NCBI GenBank assembly: GCA_004352715.1
Contig: SCFE01000009.1
Coordinates: forward strand, 446,525-510,524
Direction: 5' to 3'
Source: Hofstenia miamia
Taxonomy: Eukaryota; Xenacoelomorpha; Acoela
Length of the DNA stretch: 64,000 nt
In this document: positions 1-12,060 of the stretch, in pieces
Layout: every line of letters starts with the position of its first letter
Position numbering within the stretch: position 1 is the stretch's first letter
Notes under the pieces: generated by a model
Databases searched by the model: none
Told to the model about the DNA's origin: nothing
The model's input: only the letters and a program-made list of their open reading frames with translations
Program-made: the position numbers and the translations under genes

Positions 1-100
1 GATCTTAAGCAATAAATATCATTTAAAGTAATAAATAATTAAAAGATACAATGGTAAGAGCAGTAGTTAAGAGTAGACAAAGTCTATTGAACATTCACTA
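1..100 (-). repeat. Fragment of a non-LTR retrotransposon cut by the window edge
   Basis: The first ~100 bases closely match 6681-6769, which lies between the endonuclease and reverse transcriptase parts of the minus-strand element at 5.5-8.6 kb. Shared words include GATCTTAAGCAATAA and AAAGATACAATGGTAA. It is therefore a second copy of that family, entering from the left edge. Confidence 0.75.
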
Positions 101-733
101 CAGTGTCCTCAGTTTAAATACAAAAAGATTCATTTTTACCTGCCTTTGCTTACAATAATCGATATTCAACGTGGTTTAACATGTTTGCAATAATTTTCCC
201 TCATAAATTAAATTTGAGCAAAACAAAAGCACTGACGAGGGGACACAAAACTGATAGCAACAAAACTAATCTCGAAAAAGGAACGTCATAGTGACGTCAA
301 AATACAATGGATTTAGATCGAAATAAAAAGATATAAATGGCACTAAATTTCCCTGAGCGACTCTACAATATGCAGTCATTATTAAGGTGTACTAAGAAAC
401 CTGTTTATTGTTGGCTGTAAACATTAGTAAGCTAATGCTCATATTCCACAGCTTTTGCCTAGCATTGATGAGCCACCTTTGCAGGCTCATAAACACATTC
501 AACCAGGGCTGCGTGTTGTGCACATGGGTAATAACTGCTTCAGCCACTAAAATAGTCTAATAAAATTAATTAGAATATAGGCCACTCCCAACATTTGTTT
601 TAGCTTAACACCACAGCCAATGTATGTTACATACAGTATGTACATGTAGAATTTGAAAAAGTTTCTCTATTTTTATTGATGTTTGCTTGGCGGGAATTAC
701 CTAAGAGTAGTGAAACATTTAATTTCTCACTCG

Positions 734-1547
734 AGGTGCGGTGATCACTAGCGCACGCCTCAAAATGATCTATTTCCATTTCATGAACCAATCAATAATG
801 TTCAGTGACAAATGTAGGATGCAATTTCAATGATTACGCTTAATTTCGTAGTGTGCGTTAATATGAACGCACACCTTGCTCTTTTAAAACGTTAAACGCC
901 ATTGAAGTATGGATGTTGCCATACCTAGCCTTTTGTGACATTGATGAATGAAGTAACTAGAACATTTTAATTTATCAGTGATATGATTGCTAAACAAGAT
1001 AATACATGTAAACTAGCAAATTAAACCAATTTATAGATTATGGATCAAAAAAATCGAAATGCTTTAATTTTACCAAAATTGTAATTTAGACACAGGTTTT
1101 ATAAGAAAGTACTGAAAACAATGCGTTATATCTAATCACAAATTACTATTTATAAAATAGTGTAAAAATCAGTTTGATGTGGTATTAAATTTACTCNCCT
1201 AGCCTTTTGCGACATTGACGATTGAAGTAACTAGAACATTTTAATTTATCAGTGATATGATTGCTAAACAAGATAATACATGTAAACTAGCAAATTAAAC
1301 CAATTTATAGATTATGGATCAACAAAATCGAAATGCTTTAATTTTACCAAAATTGTAATTTAGACACAGGTTTTATAAGAAAGTACTGAAAACAATGCAT
1401 TATATCTAATCACAAATTACTATTTATAAAATAGTGTAAAAATCAGTTTGATGTGGTATTAAATTTACTCTTTTCCCAAATAAGTGATAGGAAAAAATGC
1501 TGGTAAAATCATAAAAATGCTGGTTAGAAGGTGTGCGGCGCACACCT
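734..1547. repeat. Three small GC-rich inverted motifs
   Basis: Hairpin-capable motifs stand out from the AT-rich background at 734-760, 851-874 and 1529-1547. The second has arms GTGTGCGTT and AACGCACAC around a 6-nt loop; the third has arms AGGTGTGC and GCACACCT around GGC. The first is less perfect and contains the palindrome GTGATCAC. Their relation is inferred from shared GTGCG/CGCAC words; function is unknown. Confidence 0.45.
924..1470. repeat. 273-bp direct duplication joined by a single N
   Basis: Bases 924-1196 and 1198-1470 are near identical, with a few substitutions, and a single N at 1197 sits exactly between them. This is the pattern of two overlapping contig ends or haplotypes that were joined without collapsing, so it is probably an assembly artefact rather than a tandem repeat. 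Confidence 0.8.
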
Positions 1548-2954
1548 CGCACACAAAGAGAATACACCTCTGTGTTGATGCCACAATAGCAAGCTAATTA
1601 ATGAACAATGAAATGCTTTCACCTCAGAAAAATGAGGTTTTGCTGGTTTAATTTTGGCCTGTCAAACAATCATATGCAATCTATTTAATTAATATTGCAT
1701 AAATACAAATCTTTTTATGTTGGCTGAATAAATTTAAATTTATTGTCAAATGTAAAGAACATATTGCAAATAATAACAAGGTCTCCCTGGACTAAGCATC
1801 CTATTATCTAATTGGAAGTCAGATATCATGAGAGAATCCAACTCTCACTCTTTGTAGCCAGGATTATGCAAACATTTTAAATTGAATTTATAGGTGATTT
1901 CCACCATCTAGCAGGTGGCTATATACACGTTTGGGATTAGCAAAGGATCACAAGATACAAACAATTCCTTTGATAAATGAAGAAAAATTTCCTCAACTAG
2001 GTGTGTTTTGCATGAAAAATATAGTTGACTTTAATAATAGCTAAAGCTATTAGACAGACAGAAAGTCAAGGGAGGTGCCATTAAAGTGGCAGATTTTGAC
2101 GAACACGGTTATTTCGTCCAAAATAAGCTCATCTTAAGCATTTATGACTATTATAAGATAATTTTTGGCGGTTGTAAGATAATGCATTGACACATTTAAG
2201 TACCAACCAATAGGTGTTGAGCTTTATGTAGTTTAGCTATTTAACCTTATAAGATTATTAGCTGTTTCTGAAATATTTGCTTTACTTAATTTAATGTTTA
2301 CTATTCAGATTATAATTTAAGTTTTCGAATTATTTTAAGTAATAAATTTATGCTTACTTCGGATTAAAATTTTCTTCAGTTCAGGTATATAATTCCTTGA
2401 CAAAGTTATCATTTTGTGCTTGCGTTATGTAGACGATAAATGTGTTTTTACTTCTTTGCAGTTCTAATCGTTACTTCTATTTGAGAGATTTAAAATTACC
2501 GTGTAGCATTTTTAATAGATTCTCCTGTTCTCGTTTAAGTTTTGAATTTGCAATTCTATTTGACAATTTATAATAAATCTAGTCCTTATCTTAGGTGAAA
2601 TTTCCAAATACATTGTGGTAAAAATATAAATGTATTAATTTCAATTATTCAATGTGCTTTACTCGTTTTATTATAACAATTAACATAGGCGTTTTGTTCA
2701 GTACATAATTTATTGAGGAAGTTTTTGTATAGAAGTATAGAGAATAATTAAATAAATTTTTTATGAAAATTTAAATTTTTCTTTTTATGGTAACAATTGT
2801 AGTCCCTGTTCGAATGATTAAAGCCCACCTTAGATTTCAGATCATTTATATGACACGGCTGTCACTACCAAATTGACACTTCAGACTGATCATTTGGCTA
2901 TTATTTGTGCTCCAAAAATTTGCCTCCCCCCAAACAAATCTAAAATCAGTTTTC

Positions 2955-3515
2955 GTGACCAGAGAATGCGTTTCAAAGAATTATTCAACAAGAGTATGGA
3001 TGAGACGAATTTTCAGTTTATTGAGAGGTTCACTGACCCTACTCAAGCCATGGGTGCCTTCCTAGACTACATTACTGATGTTTATCATTTTTGTTGCCCT
3101 CTCCGAACAGTCGTTCTGACCGACAGAGACCCTTCCTATATCACTCCATTGATCAAATATCAAATGAAACAAAAATATACTGCGCTGAGGAAAAAGAACA
3201 TTCAGAAAGCTGATAAATATTCCGAAAGTATTCGNGTGACCAGAGAATGCGTTTCAAAGAATTATTCAACAAGAGTATGGATGAGACGAATTTTCAGTTT
3301 ATTGAGAGGTTCACTGACCCTACTCAGGCCATGGGTGCCTTCCTCGACTACATTATTGATGTTTATCATTTTTGTTGCCCTTTCTGAACAGTTGTTCTGA
3401 CCAACAGAGACCCTTCCTATATCACTCCCTTGATCAAATATCAAATGCAACAAAAATATACTGTGCTGAGGAAAAAGAATGTTCAGAAAGCTGATAAATA
3501 TTCCGAAAGTATTCG
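2955..3515. repeat. 280-bp direct duplication joined by a single N inside the retroelement
   Basis: Bases 2955-3234 and 3236-3515 are near identical and separated by one N at 3235. The duplicated coding segment breaks an otherwise continuous reading frame. As at 1197, an unresolved contig overlap is the likely cause; the real element probably has one copy. Confidence 0.8.
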
Positions 3516-3743
3516 AGTTCTTATCGCTGAATCACTGAGGTCCAACAGAGGATCCAAAATGGGGTCAAGGCTATGGTGGAAAACAATCAAAATTCACACA
3601 AAAGACAATCAAACCATTGATCAGTTTCAGCCTCTTACAGCTAATGACATTAACGCATATTTTTCGTCTATTTGCACTAATACTTCGTATGTTGAACCTG
3701 TGTTATGCTCTACAACGGGAATTGAACCCCCAGTTCTTTCCCC

Positions 3744-4682
3744 NNNNNNNNNNNNNNNNNNNNNNNNNNNNNNNNNNNNNNNNNNNNNNNNNNNNNNNNN
3801 NNNNNNNNNNNNNNNNNNNNNNNNNNNNNNNNNNNNNNNNNNNNNNNNNNNNNNNNNNNNNNNNNNNNNNNNNNNNNNNNNNNNNNNNNNNNNNNNNNNN
3901 NNNNNNNNNNNNNNNNNNNNNNNNNNNNNNNNNNNNNNNNNNNNNNNNNNNNNNNNNNNNNNNNNNNNNNNNNNNNNNNNNNNNNNNNNNNNNNNNNNNN
4001 NNNNNNNNNNNNNNNNNNNNNNNNNNNNNNNNNNNNNNNNNNNNNNNNNNNNNNNNNNNNNNNNNNNNNNNNNNNNNNNNNNNNNNNNNNNNNNNNNNNN
4101 NNNNNNNNNNNNNNNNNNNNNNNNNNNNNNNNNNNNNNNNNNNNNNNNNNNNNNNNNNNNNNNNNNNNNNNNNNNNNNNNNNNNNNNNNNNNNNNNNNNN
4201 NNNNNNNNNNNNNNNNNNNNNNNNNNNNNNNNNNNNNNNNNNNNNNNNNNNNNNNNNNNNNNNNNNNNNNNNNNNNNNNNNNNNNNNNNNNNNNNNNNNN
4301 NNNNNNNNNNNNNNNNNNNNNNNNNNNNNNNNNNNNNNNNNNNNNNNNNNNNNNNNNNNNNNNNNNNNNNNNNNNNNNNNNNNNNNNNNNNNNNNNNNNN
4401 NNNNNNNNNNNNNNNNNNNNNNNNNNNNNNNNNNNNNNNNNNNNNNNNNNNNNNNNNNNNNNNNNNNNNNNNNNNNNNNNNNNNNNNNNNNNNNNNNNNN
4501 NNNNNNNNNNNNNNNNNNNNNNNNNNNNNNNNNNNNNNNNNNNNNNNNNNNNNNNNNNNNNNNNNNNNNNNNNNNNNNNNNNNNNNNNNNNNNNNNNNNN
4601 NNNNNNNNNNNNNNNNNNNNNNNNNNNNNNNNNNNNNNNNNNNNNNNNNNNNNNNNNNNNNNNNNNNNNNNNNNNNNNNNNN
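3744..4682. other. Assembly gap (939 N)
   Basis: A run of N inside the plus-strand non-LTR relic. It would hold the fingers part of the reverse transcriptase. An (AT)n microsatellite at 4683-4713 abuts it and probably caused the gap. Confidence 0.95.
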
Positions 4683-4715
<33 letters not shown>

Positions 4716-5612
4716 CTTTGAAATTGTGCAGGGTAGTGTCTCTTTAATTTAACTACCCCATGGTAGTTATATTTAAGTTCGAGTGGACACAGCGGGAGCA
4801 ATGGGAAAAAGTGCGATTCCCGCTAAATGCCTCAGAAATTTCTCACTGTTTCCTGTCAAATGTAGGATGTGGCATTTCTCATAAAAAATTGGGATATATA
4901 TATATATATATATAAATAAAATCTTAGCTGGAACCAGTTCGGCTTCAGACACGGGATGTCCACTACGCACGCGCTTATTGCTATCTTGAACGAGATTTTT
5001 ATTTACCACAAAAATTTTGACTATGTTAAGCTGATCACCGTGGATATGAGCAAGGCCTTCGACATGGTGTACTTCTGAAGCTGTTAATGGACTTCTGGCA
5101 GTTGTGCCGAATATAAATTCCTACGTTTTTGAATAGTTCGATAATTTCCTTCGGGGCAGGAGACATTACACCGTTTTGGACAGTGGCACTTCAGAAGTTA
5201 AATTCACGGACGTTGGAGTTCCTCAAGGTAGTACGAGGGGCCCTACACTGTTTAATGCTGCTCCCATGATATATTCCTTTTTCGGTTGTTACTTTCACTG
5301 ATGAAAATATGCCGATTATACCCGGCAAACAATCCGACGGTGATAAAAGCTGTGATGTTATCTCGAGGATAGATTCCAACAAGACGAATGAGATGATTAT
5401 TTGTTTCATTTCCTATTCTCCCCCGAGTCGAGTATGCGCCGCGTTTCTTATGTCAAAATCCTTGGCATTTTGATTTTTTTTAATGCATTTATTTAACCGC
5501 TGAAGGCATACACAACAAAAAAATAAAAACAATTCAAGTTTTACGTCAGCGAGGACAGTCCCTGGAGATGAAATAGGAGCAAATGGAAGAGTAGGCGAAG
5601 TTGGAAAAGGGC

Positions 5613-6640
5613 TCAGCGAGGTATTAAAAGGAACATTACGGAAAAGGGCAAATAGCAAGGAATTAGCTTGCGGAGACGCAAAGAAACATGTCCAGTCCAA
5701 TTTAAGTTTGCAGCAAGTTGAACTCCAAGATGAGTGTGATGAGGCGCAAAGTTCACAGGTAGAGGCAAATCAGAAGGGGGAGCCACAGAAAAGGAAATAC
5801 CACATGTCTTGGTAGTGCTAAAATCAAGATGGTTGACAGAGGACCAAGTAGACAAGTGCTGAAGATCAGAAGAAATGTTAGAAGCAAAAGACAACCAAAA
5901 TCAAAAATCGCAGTGTCGTCGACATAAAACAGGCAGGACGAGTTGAGAACAGAATGAGGGAGGTCGTTAATGGCAAAGAGGAAGAAAAGAACAGCAAACA
6001 CTGAGCATTGAGGGGAACCACTATTAACGGGGACAGGAGAAGAGATAGACGAGTTGATTTTGACACACTGGTGGCGATTGGTCAGGTGAAACTGGAACAT
6101 TTCGATGAAATCCACATCAAAACCAAATAAACGTAACTTGTCAATCAGAATGGAATGAGGGAGGCGATCAAACGCTTTTGAGATGTCAAGAAAGGTAATA
6201 CAACCAGGATCATGATAATTACTATCAGACTGAAAGTAGCAGTTTGCGATCAGAGTGAGCAGGTTAGTAATCGTAGGGCAACCAGGAAGGTTGCAATGCT
6301 GAGAAGAAGAGATGAGATGACGAATATTTGGGAATACATAACGAAAAACCAGGCGTTCAAAAATGATAGACAGTCGAGATAGAATAGCTATTGGGCGGTA
6401 GGACGTGACCTGCGAGGAGGGAAGCTGATTAGATTTTAACAGCGGAGAAATCCAAGATGTCTTCCAACAGGCGGGATAGCGCTTAGAGGAGCAAATGAAA
6501 GAGTAAAGATGCTTTAAATGGATAGAAAGCGTGGAGGAGGTTTCATGAATTACAAAGGATAGCAAGGACCAGAAAACAGCAAGACTTAGGCCTAAGCATG
6601 AGAGAAATATCATGGGAAGTCAACACCCCCAGAAGCAACT
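5613..6640 (-). pseudogene. Reverse transcriptase domain of the minus-strand non-LTR element
   Basis: The minus strand shows the ordered RT motifs: SYRPIAILSRLSIIFERLV, then TFLDISKAFDRLPHSIL (motif A), then NSGSPQCSVF (motif B, where the usual glycine of PQG is cysteine), then FYVDDTAIF (motif C with the catalytic aspartates). After a frame change near 5890 the thumb follows (HTHLGVQLAANLNWTGH). The motif B change and the frame change suggest a dead copy. RT would copy the element RNA at the insertion site. Confidence 0.85.
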
Positions 6641-6769
6641 TGTCGCCCCGTGCTAGTGAAAGCACTCCCGAATTGTCGCCGATCTTAAGCAATAAGTTTC
6701 ATAGAGATGATAAATAAATAAAAGATACAATGGTAAAAACGGCAGTTGAGAGTAGATAAAATCTATTAA

Positions 6770-7511
6770 NNNNNNNNNNNNNNNNNNNNNNNNNNNNNNN
6801 NNNNNNNNNNNNNNNNNNNNNNNNNNNNNNNNNNNNNNNNNNNNNNNNNNNNNNNNNNNNNNNNNNNNNNNNNNNNNNNNNNNNNNNNNNNNNNNNNNNN
6901 NNNNNNNNNNNNNNNNNNNNNNNNNNNNNNNNNNNNNNNNNNNNNNNNNNNNNNNNNNNNNNNNNNNNNNNNNNNNNNNNNNNNNNNNNNNNNNNNNNNN
7001 NNNNNNNNNNNNNNNNNNNNNNNNNNNNNNNNNNNNNNNNNNNNNNNNNNNNNNNNNNNNNNNNNNNNNNNNNNNNNNNNNNNNNNNNNNNNNNNNNNNN
7101 NNNNNNNNNNNNNNNNNNNNNNNNNNNNNNNNNNNNNNNNNNNNNNNNNNNNNNNNNNNNNNNNNNNNNNNNNNNNNNNNNNNNNNNNNNNNNNNNNNNN
7201 NNNNNNNNNNNNNNNNNNNNNNNNNNNNNNNNNNNNNNNNNNNNNNNNNNNNNNNNNNNNNNNNNNNNNNNNNNNNNNNNNNNNNNNNNNNNNNNNNNNN
7301 NNNNNNNNNNNNNNNNNNNNNNNNNNNNNNNNNNNNNNNNNNNNNNNNNNNNNNNNNNNNNNNNNNNNNNNNNNNNNNNNNNNNNNNNNNNNNNNNNNNN
7401 NNNNNNNNNNNNNNNNNNNNNNNNNNNNNNNNNNNNNNNNNNNNNNNNNNNNNNNNNNNNNNNNNNNNNNNNNNNNNNNNNNNNNNNNNNNNNNNNNNNN
7501 NNNNNNNNNNN
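6770..7511. other. Assembly gap (742 N)
   Basis: Run of N between the endonuclease and reverse transcriptase parts of the minus-strand non-LTR element. Confidence 0.95.
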
Positions 7512-8107
7512 AGGCAAAAACTTCTAAAACTGCAGACTCATAATTGTCAGTAGAGTCGAACGCATTCCAGCAGACATTAGGAAGATTGAAGTCACCACAA
7601 ACAAGAAAATGTGGACGAATGGAAAAGCCAACGTGATGAGAGAGGGAGGTAGACTGGTCATGAAAAGACTCGAACATAGATGATAAATCAGCAATGGGAA
7701 TGCGAAAGGCACTTTTCGAAGGAAGGTTGTAAACACAGAGCAGAGAAACAATGTGGTCACTGAGAAAAACAGCAAAGCCACAACAGAAATCGAAAGATAA
7801 TGAATCGAATGAGATGGGACGGATGTCAAGGTTAGGAAGACGTGATTCAATGAGAACACCATTCATGGCGACTACTGGATCGATTCATACGCGAAAGATC
7901 TTTAAGAGTAGAGTTGAGAAAAACAACACTGTCAGCAATGGCAGGATCAAGCCAGGTTTCAGTGATGAAAATAAAGTCAACAGGAGACTGCAAGAAGAAA
8001 TTGTAAAAACTGAGACGACGGTTCAAAGATACAAGACTGTGGGCATTGGCAAGCAATACGGAAAAGCCAGAGTTACGGGGAGGAGGAGGAAGATCAGAGT
8101 GAGATAG
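7512..8107 (-). pseudogene. Endonuclease domain of the minus-strand non-LTR element
   Basis: The minus strand reads NAHSLVSLNRRLSFYNFF, FIFITETWLDPAIADS and, in another frame, VCGDFNLPNVCW, which are the N-terminal asparagine, the ETWL and the GDFN motifs of the exonuclease-endonuclease-phosphatase fold of non-LTR ORF2 proteins. The C-terminal part (SDH block) is lost in the gap. A frame change near 7870 separates the first half from the second. The enzyme nicks target DNA to prime reverse transcription. Confidence 0.85.
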
Positions 8108-8224
8108 TCAGTCACGGCGACGGGGACGAAGGGCAAAAGATTTGCGCTCATCATCAGAGAGGCGGTAATAACGAATCAATACGCCTTCTGATCATACATC
8201 AGGATTTATGAGTGCAAGATGACA

Positions 8225-8604
8225 CTATTGATCGCAGACAACATGGAAGGAAACAAATGGAGAGTCAGGACGTGGAGGAATGGAAATGACATCATCAAAT
8301 TGTAGAGAGGAGGAACGAAGGTGATCAGCAGCATCTGAGGTGGACACAGAGACAGAAAAGCGGCCAATATAGATATGAGCTTTGCGGGGAGGCGGCGGAA
8401 GTGAACGAACTGGAACAGCAGGGAGACGGCAGGAAGCACTAGAACCAAAAACTAGACGAGGACGATTACGGTTAGTAGATGAAGGAATAGACTGCTTAGG
8501 AAGATGCGGTAGAGACAGGAGGAGGAGCAAGCGCGGGTGTGAAACTTGGAGCAGGATGATTGGGGAGAGATGAGACAGAACGTGAGGCAGCAGTACTGTA
8601 GGAG
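8225..8604 (-). pseudogene. ORF1 C-terminal part of the minus-strand non-LTR element
   Basis: An open minus-strand frame enters from the gap and ends at 8225. A proline/leucine-rich segment is followed by HIYIGRFSVSVSTSDAADHL and a segment ending SPFVSFHVVCD, a pattern I associate with the C-terminal fold of ORF1 proteins in CR1/Jockey-like elements. The stop lies about 120 bases before the endonuclease frame, consistent with an ORF1-ORF2 order. The assignment rests on position and pattern only. Confidence 0.55.
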
Positions 8605-9593
8605 NNNNNNNNNNNNNNNNNNNNNNNNNNNNNNNNNNNNNNNNNNNNNNNNNNNNNNNNNNNNNNNNNNNNNNNNNNNNNNNNNNNNNNNNNNNNNNNN
8701 NNNNNNNNNNNNNNNNNNNNNNNNNNNNNNNNNNNNNNNNNNNNNNNNNNNNNNNNNNNNNNNNNNNNNNNNNNNNNNNNNNNNNNNNNNNNNNNNNNNN
8801 NNNNNNNNNNNNNNNNNNNNNNNNNNNNNNNNNNNNNNNNNNNNNNNNNNNNNNNNNNNNNNNNNNNNNNNNNNNNNNNNNNNNNNNNNNNNNNNNNNNN
8901 NNNNNNNNNNNNNNNNNNNNNNNNNNNNNNNNNNNNNNNNNNNNNNNNNNNNNNNNNNNNNNNNNNNNNNNNNNNNNNNNNNNNNNNNNNNNNNNNNNNN
9001 NNNNNNNNNNNNNNNNNNNNNNNNNNNNNNNNNNNNNNNNNNNNNNNNNNNNNNNNNNNNNNNNNNNNNNNNNNNNNNNNNNNNNNNNNNNNNNNNNNNN
9101 NNNNNNNNNNNNNNNNNNNNNNNNNNNNNNNNNNNNNNNNNNNNNNNNNNNNNNNNNNNNNNNNNNNNNNNNNNNNNNNNNNNNNNNNNNNNNNNNNNNN
9201 NNNNNNNNNNNNNNNNNNNNNNNNNNNNNNNNNNNNNNNNNNNNNNNNNNNNNNNNNNNNNNNNNNNNNNNNNNNNNNNNNNNNNNNNNNNNNNNNNNNN
9301 NNNNNNNNNNNNNNNNNNNNNNNNNNNNNNNNNNNNNNNNNNNNNNNNNNNNNNNNNNNNNNNNNNNNNNNNNNNNNNNNNNNNNNNNNNNNNNNNNNNN
9401 NNNNNNNNNNNNNNNNNNNNNNNNNNNNNNNNNNNNNNNNNNNNNNNNNNNNNNNNNNNNNNNNNNNNNNNNNNNNNNNNNNNNNNNNNNNNNNNNNNNN
9501 NNNNNNNNNNNNNNNNNNNNNNNNNNNNNNNNNNNNNNNNNNNNNNNNNNNNNNNNNNNNNNNNNNNNNNNNNNNNNNNNNNNNNNNNNNNNN
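8605..9593. other. Assembly gap (989 N)
   Basis: Run of N between the non-LTR element and the Penelope-like element. Confidence 0.95.
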
Positions 9594-10524
9594 GGATAGT
9601 TTGTTTTTAATAATATTTCAAAATTTTCTTTTTTAATTGGATGTTGATGTTGGTAAATTTCTGATTTAAGATGACCTGAAATATGTTCTTGAATTCTTGT
9701 AGCAAAGTGTCTTCGTGTCTCTCCGATGTAAGATTGTTGACAATCTTCACATGTATATTTATAAACCAATGAAGAAGACAGTAACTTTGCTACAGGATCT
9801 TTGTTTATTAAAATATTTTGAGTTTGTAATGATGTTAAAATTGGTATTATTCTTGATTTTTTCAATTTAAAATTTAATTTCTTTATCTTTGATTGGAAAA
9901 CTTTAACTTTGTTGCTGATATAAGGAAGTTTCCAATATATTTGTTTTAAATTTGGTTCTTCTTTTGGTTTGATTTGGTTATGATTGTTACTCTTTAATAA
10001 TATTACTTCATCTACATGTCTTTTAATCAGTCTGTGAGGATATCCATTATTTTCTAAAATTGTATATAAATGATTAACTGCTTCAATAAAGTTGTTATAA
10101 TTTGATGATGCTTGATTGGCTCTTTCAATTAAACATTTAATCGTATTTTTCTTATGTTTCATATCACATTGTGATTCATAAGGTATGTATAATCCTGTAT
10201 TTGTTGATTTTATGTATAACTTGGTTTCATATGTTTTTTCTTTTTTAATGATTGATATGTCTAAGAAGTTTAAAGTTTGATCTTTTTCTATTTCGACGGT
10301 AAATTTCAGTTCTTCAACTTGGTTGTTTAAATAATTTTTGAAATTTTCAATTTCCAACTTATTTTCAATGTAAAAATGTCATCGACATATCTTAAGTATA
10401 ATAATGGCTTTGGACTGATTAGTGAATTAAATTTAGACTCAATCAAGTCCATGGTAAAATCACTAATCTTCACAATGAGGAATACAATAGCATTGATTTT
10501 TATCACTAAGCTCAATTTTGGCAT
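9594..10524 (-). pseudogene. Penelope-like element: RT motif C, thumb and GIY-YIG endonuclease
   Basis: On the minus strand, LLYLRYVDDIF carries the catalytic aspartate pair of Penelope-type reverse transcriptase. The following frame (from 10357) has LNFLDISIIKKEK, TNTGLYIPYESQC and the lysine-rich segment up to IERA that typify these elements, then the C-terminal GIY-YIG module: LVYKYTCEDC, SYIGETRRHFATRIQEH. It then runs into the gap at 9593. The two frames are offset by one base at an A-run (10372-10376), so this copy is frameshifted there, or the run length is misread. The 5' part (fingers, palm motif A) is missing and the sequence upstream of 10460 is replaced by a foldback repeat. Confidence 0.9.
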
Positions 10525-11089
10525 TGTGAATTCAAATTTTCATCTAATTTTTAATGAAAAATATAGTTTTCATCCTATGCTTCTGTGAAGGGGCACCCTA
10601 AAAACTATCTCCATAAATAATCATGCTCTGTAAATTATAGTGAAAACAGAGAATTCAATGTAAAAAAATTAGTTTATTCTTATATTTTTCCTTAAATGTA
10701 TTCCATTGTTTTGAAAAGTAGACCACTCAAATGTTGCTAAAATCCCATTACTTTAAATGAATTTACTTCAAAATCAGTGATGTAATAGAATTTTTACAAA
10801 CTTTTGCTCTTAATGTTTCCAAATTTTCTGAATGAATTCGTACACAAAATTTAGAACTAAACTAAATTTTTTACTGTGAGTTCGAATTTTTAACTTTAAT
10901 TTACATTGCATGTATATTTATGGAGATAATTCTTAGGGTGCCCCTTTATAGGGGCATAGGAGAAAAACTATATTTCTCATTACAAAATTAGATAAAAATT
11001 TGAATTCACAATGCCAAAATTGAGCTTAGTGATAAAAATCAAAGCTATTGTATTCCTCATTGCAGAAATAAATTGTGAAGATTAGTGAT
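10459..11089. repeat. Foldback element with ~180-bp imperfect inverted arms
   Basis: The arm 10459-10640 is the reverse complement, with scattered substitutions and small indels, of about 10894-11089. Both outer ends carry ATCACTAATCTTCACA. A spacer of ~250 AT-rich bases lies between them. The left arm abuts the truncated Penelope-like coding sequence. Class is undetermined; no clear target duplication was seen. Confidence 0.75.
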
Positions 11090-12060
11090 GCAATACTTAT
11101 GGCCAGTACTTTATATATATATGAGAAAAGTGATGCTCTTGACCAGATCAGTCAACTAAAGACTGAAGCGGAAATTCTAGTTTACATGAACAAGACAATC
11201 CTACTGAATCAAAGCAAATTCAACAGAAGCTTTTTCTTATCAATAATAAGCACAACGAAATTTGACTCGCACACATTCATGGTTATTTAAAATGCTTTGA
11301 ATATTGTAATTTATCATGCTGATTTAATTAGAATGTTGGATAGCCATGCAAAAATCGTTCCCAAAATTTGTTAATTTCTATATTGATTTGTCAATATACT
11401 ATAATCGTCCTTGAAAATTGTCAATGCCCTATCAATGAGATATAATAAAATTCTTTTTAGAGATGTTGATTAGTTTATTATTAGGTATTTATATTTTATA
11501 GAATTGTTTTGAATTGTACATTGGTTGTTTCTAATATGTTGTCAAACTAAACAAAGGTTTTATTTTTTAGAAATGTTTATAGTATTCAAAGATCAAATAT
11601 CTATAAGCGACTCGTTCTTTTTCTCAAAAGTCTTATACATATGGATTATTTTATTAGGTACTAACAATGAAAGTTAGTCATTGCTGTGTTTATAACATAA
11701 TACAATCTATTTCTTCAAAAAATTTACAATATCAAATAAAATATAACTAAACAAAATCTCCATGTTTGATTTACCATTAGTGATGCTCTTGTAAATTTAC
11801 CCTATTTTTATTTAAAAAAATGAATTATTGATTGCAAATAATACTTAAGGTGCAATAAAAAGAATGAGAAAGGCGTAAGAACAATAAAAGGTCAACTATT
11901 TATAATTTTTGTTGTCATTTCCAGTAATTTGCTTATGCGTAATTGTCGCGATTATAATTTTGATTGCAGTCTAACAAAGAAGATAGCATTCAACAGTGCA
12001 AGGAATTATTTTTGTTCCTTTTTATTGCTTTTTAAAGCATCGAATTTTACGTTTGTACGC
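11090..12060. other. AT-rich spacer, nothing recognised
   Basis: No conserved protein motif or repeat was recognised. A short open frame at 11075-11290 has no recognisable similarity and overlaps the foldback end. Confidence 0.5.

Larger units (their letters stand above)
101..2829. other. Non-coding AT-rich stretch without a recognised gene
   Basis: All frames are closed at short intervals and no conserved protein motif was seen. The stretch contains a 273-bp direct duplication and three small GC-rich inverted motifs, both listed separately. Confidence 0.6.
2830..5470 (+). pseudogene. Non-LTR retrotransposon ORF2 relic, plus strand
   Basis: From about 2864 the plus strand encodes the end of an endonuclease domain (TDHLAI) and the linker typical of invertebrate non-LTR elements (CCPLRTVVLTDRDPSYITPL, then a lysine-rich segment and RLWWKTI), ending with a segment of the type NDINAYFSSI before the gap at 3744. 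After the gap, 4915-5450 carries reverse transcriptase pieces: QFGFRHGMSTTHAL, TVDMSKAFDMV (motif A) and GVPQGSTRGPTLFN (motif B); a decayed motif C reads KYADYT. Many stops and frame changes break the second half, so it is dead. Similarity stops near 5471, where an element in the opposite orientation begins with its A-rich 3' end. The clade is not determined. Confidence 0.8.
5471..8604 (-). mobile_element. Non-LTR retrotransposon, minus strand, 5' end in gap
   Basis: Reading on the minus strand from 8604, the parts appear in the expected order: ORF1 C-terminus, apurinic-type endonuclease, gap, reverse transcriptase, and a 3' end with an A-rich tract near 5471-5478. The base composition (G+A rich on the plus strand) differs clearly from the AT-rich surroundings. 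Frameshifts in both enzymatic domains show it is inactive. Another copy fragment is at 1-100. Confidence 0.8.

Noticed and set aside
3430-4752. Very long reading frames across the N runs (3430-4752, 8225-10357, 42385-44097 and others)
   Set aside because: They are open only because N codons are not counted as stops; the sequences on the two sides are often unrelated.
8382-8573. Arg/Gly-rich plus-strand frame
   Set aside because: Antisense shadow of the non-LTR ORF1, caused by its G+A-rich complement.
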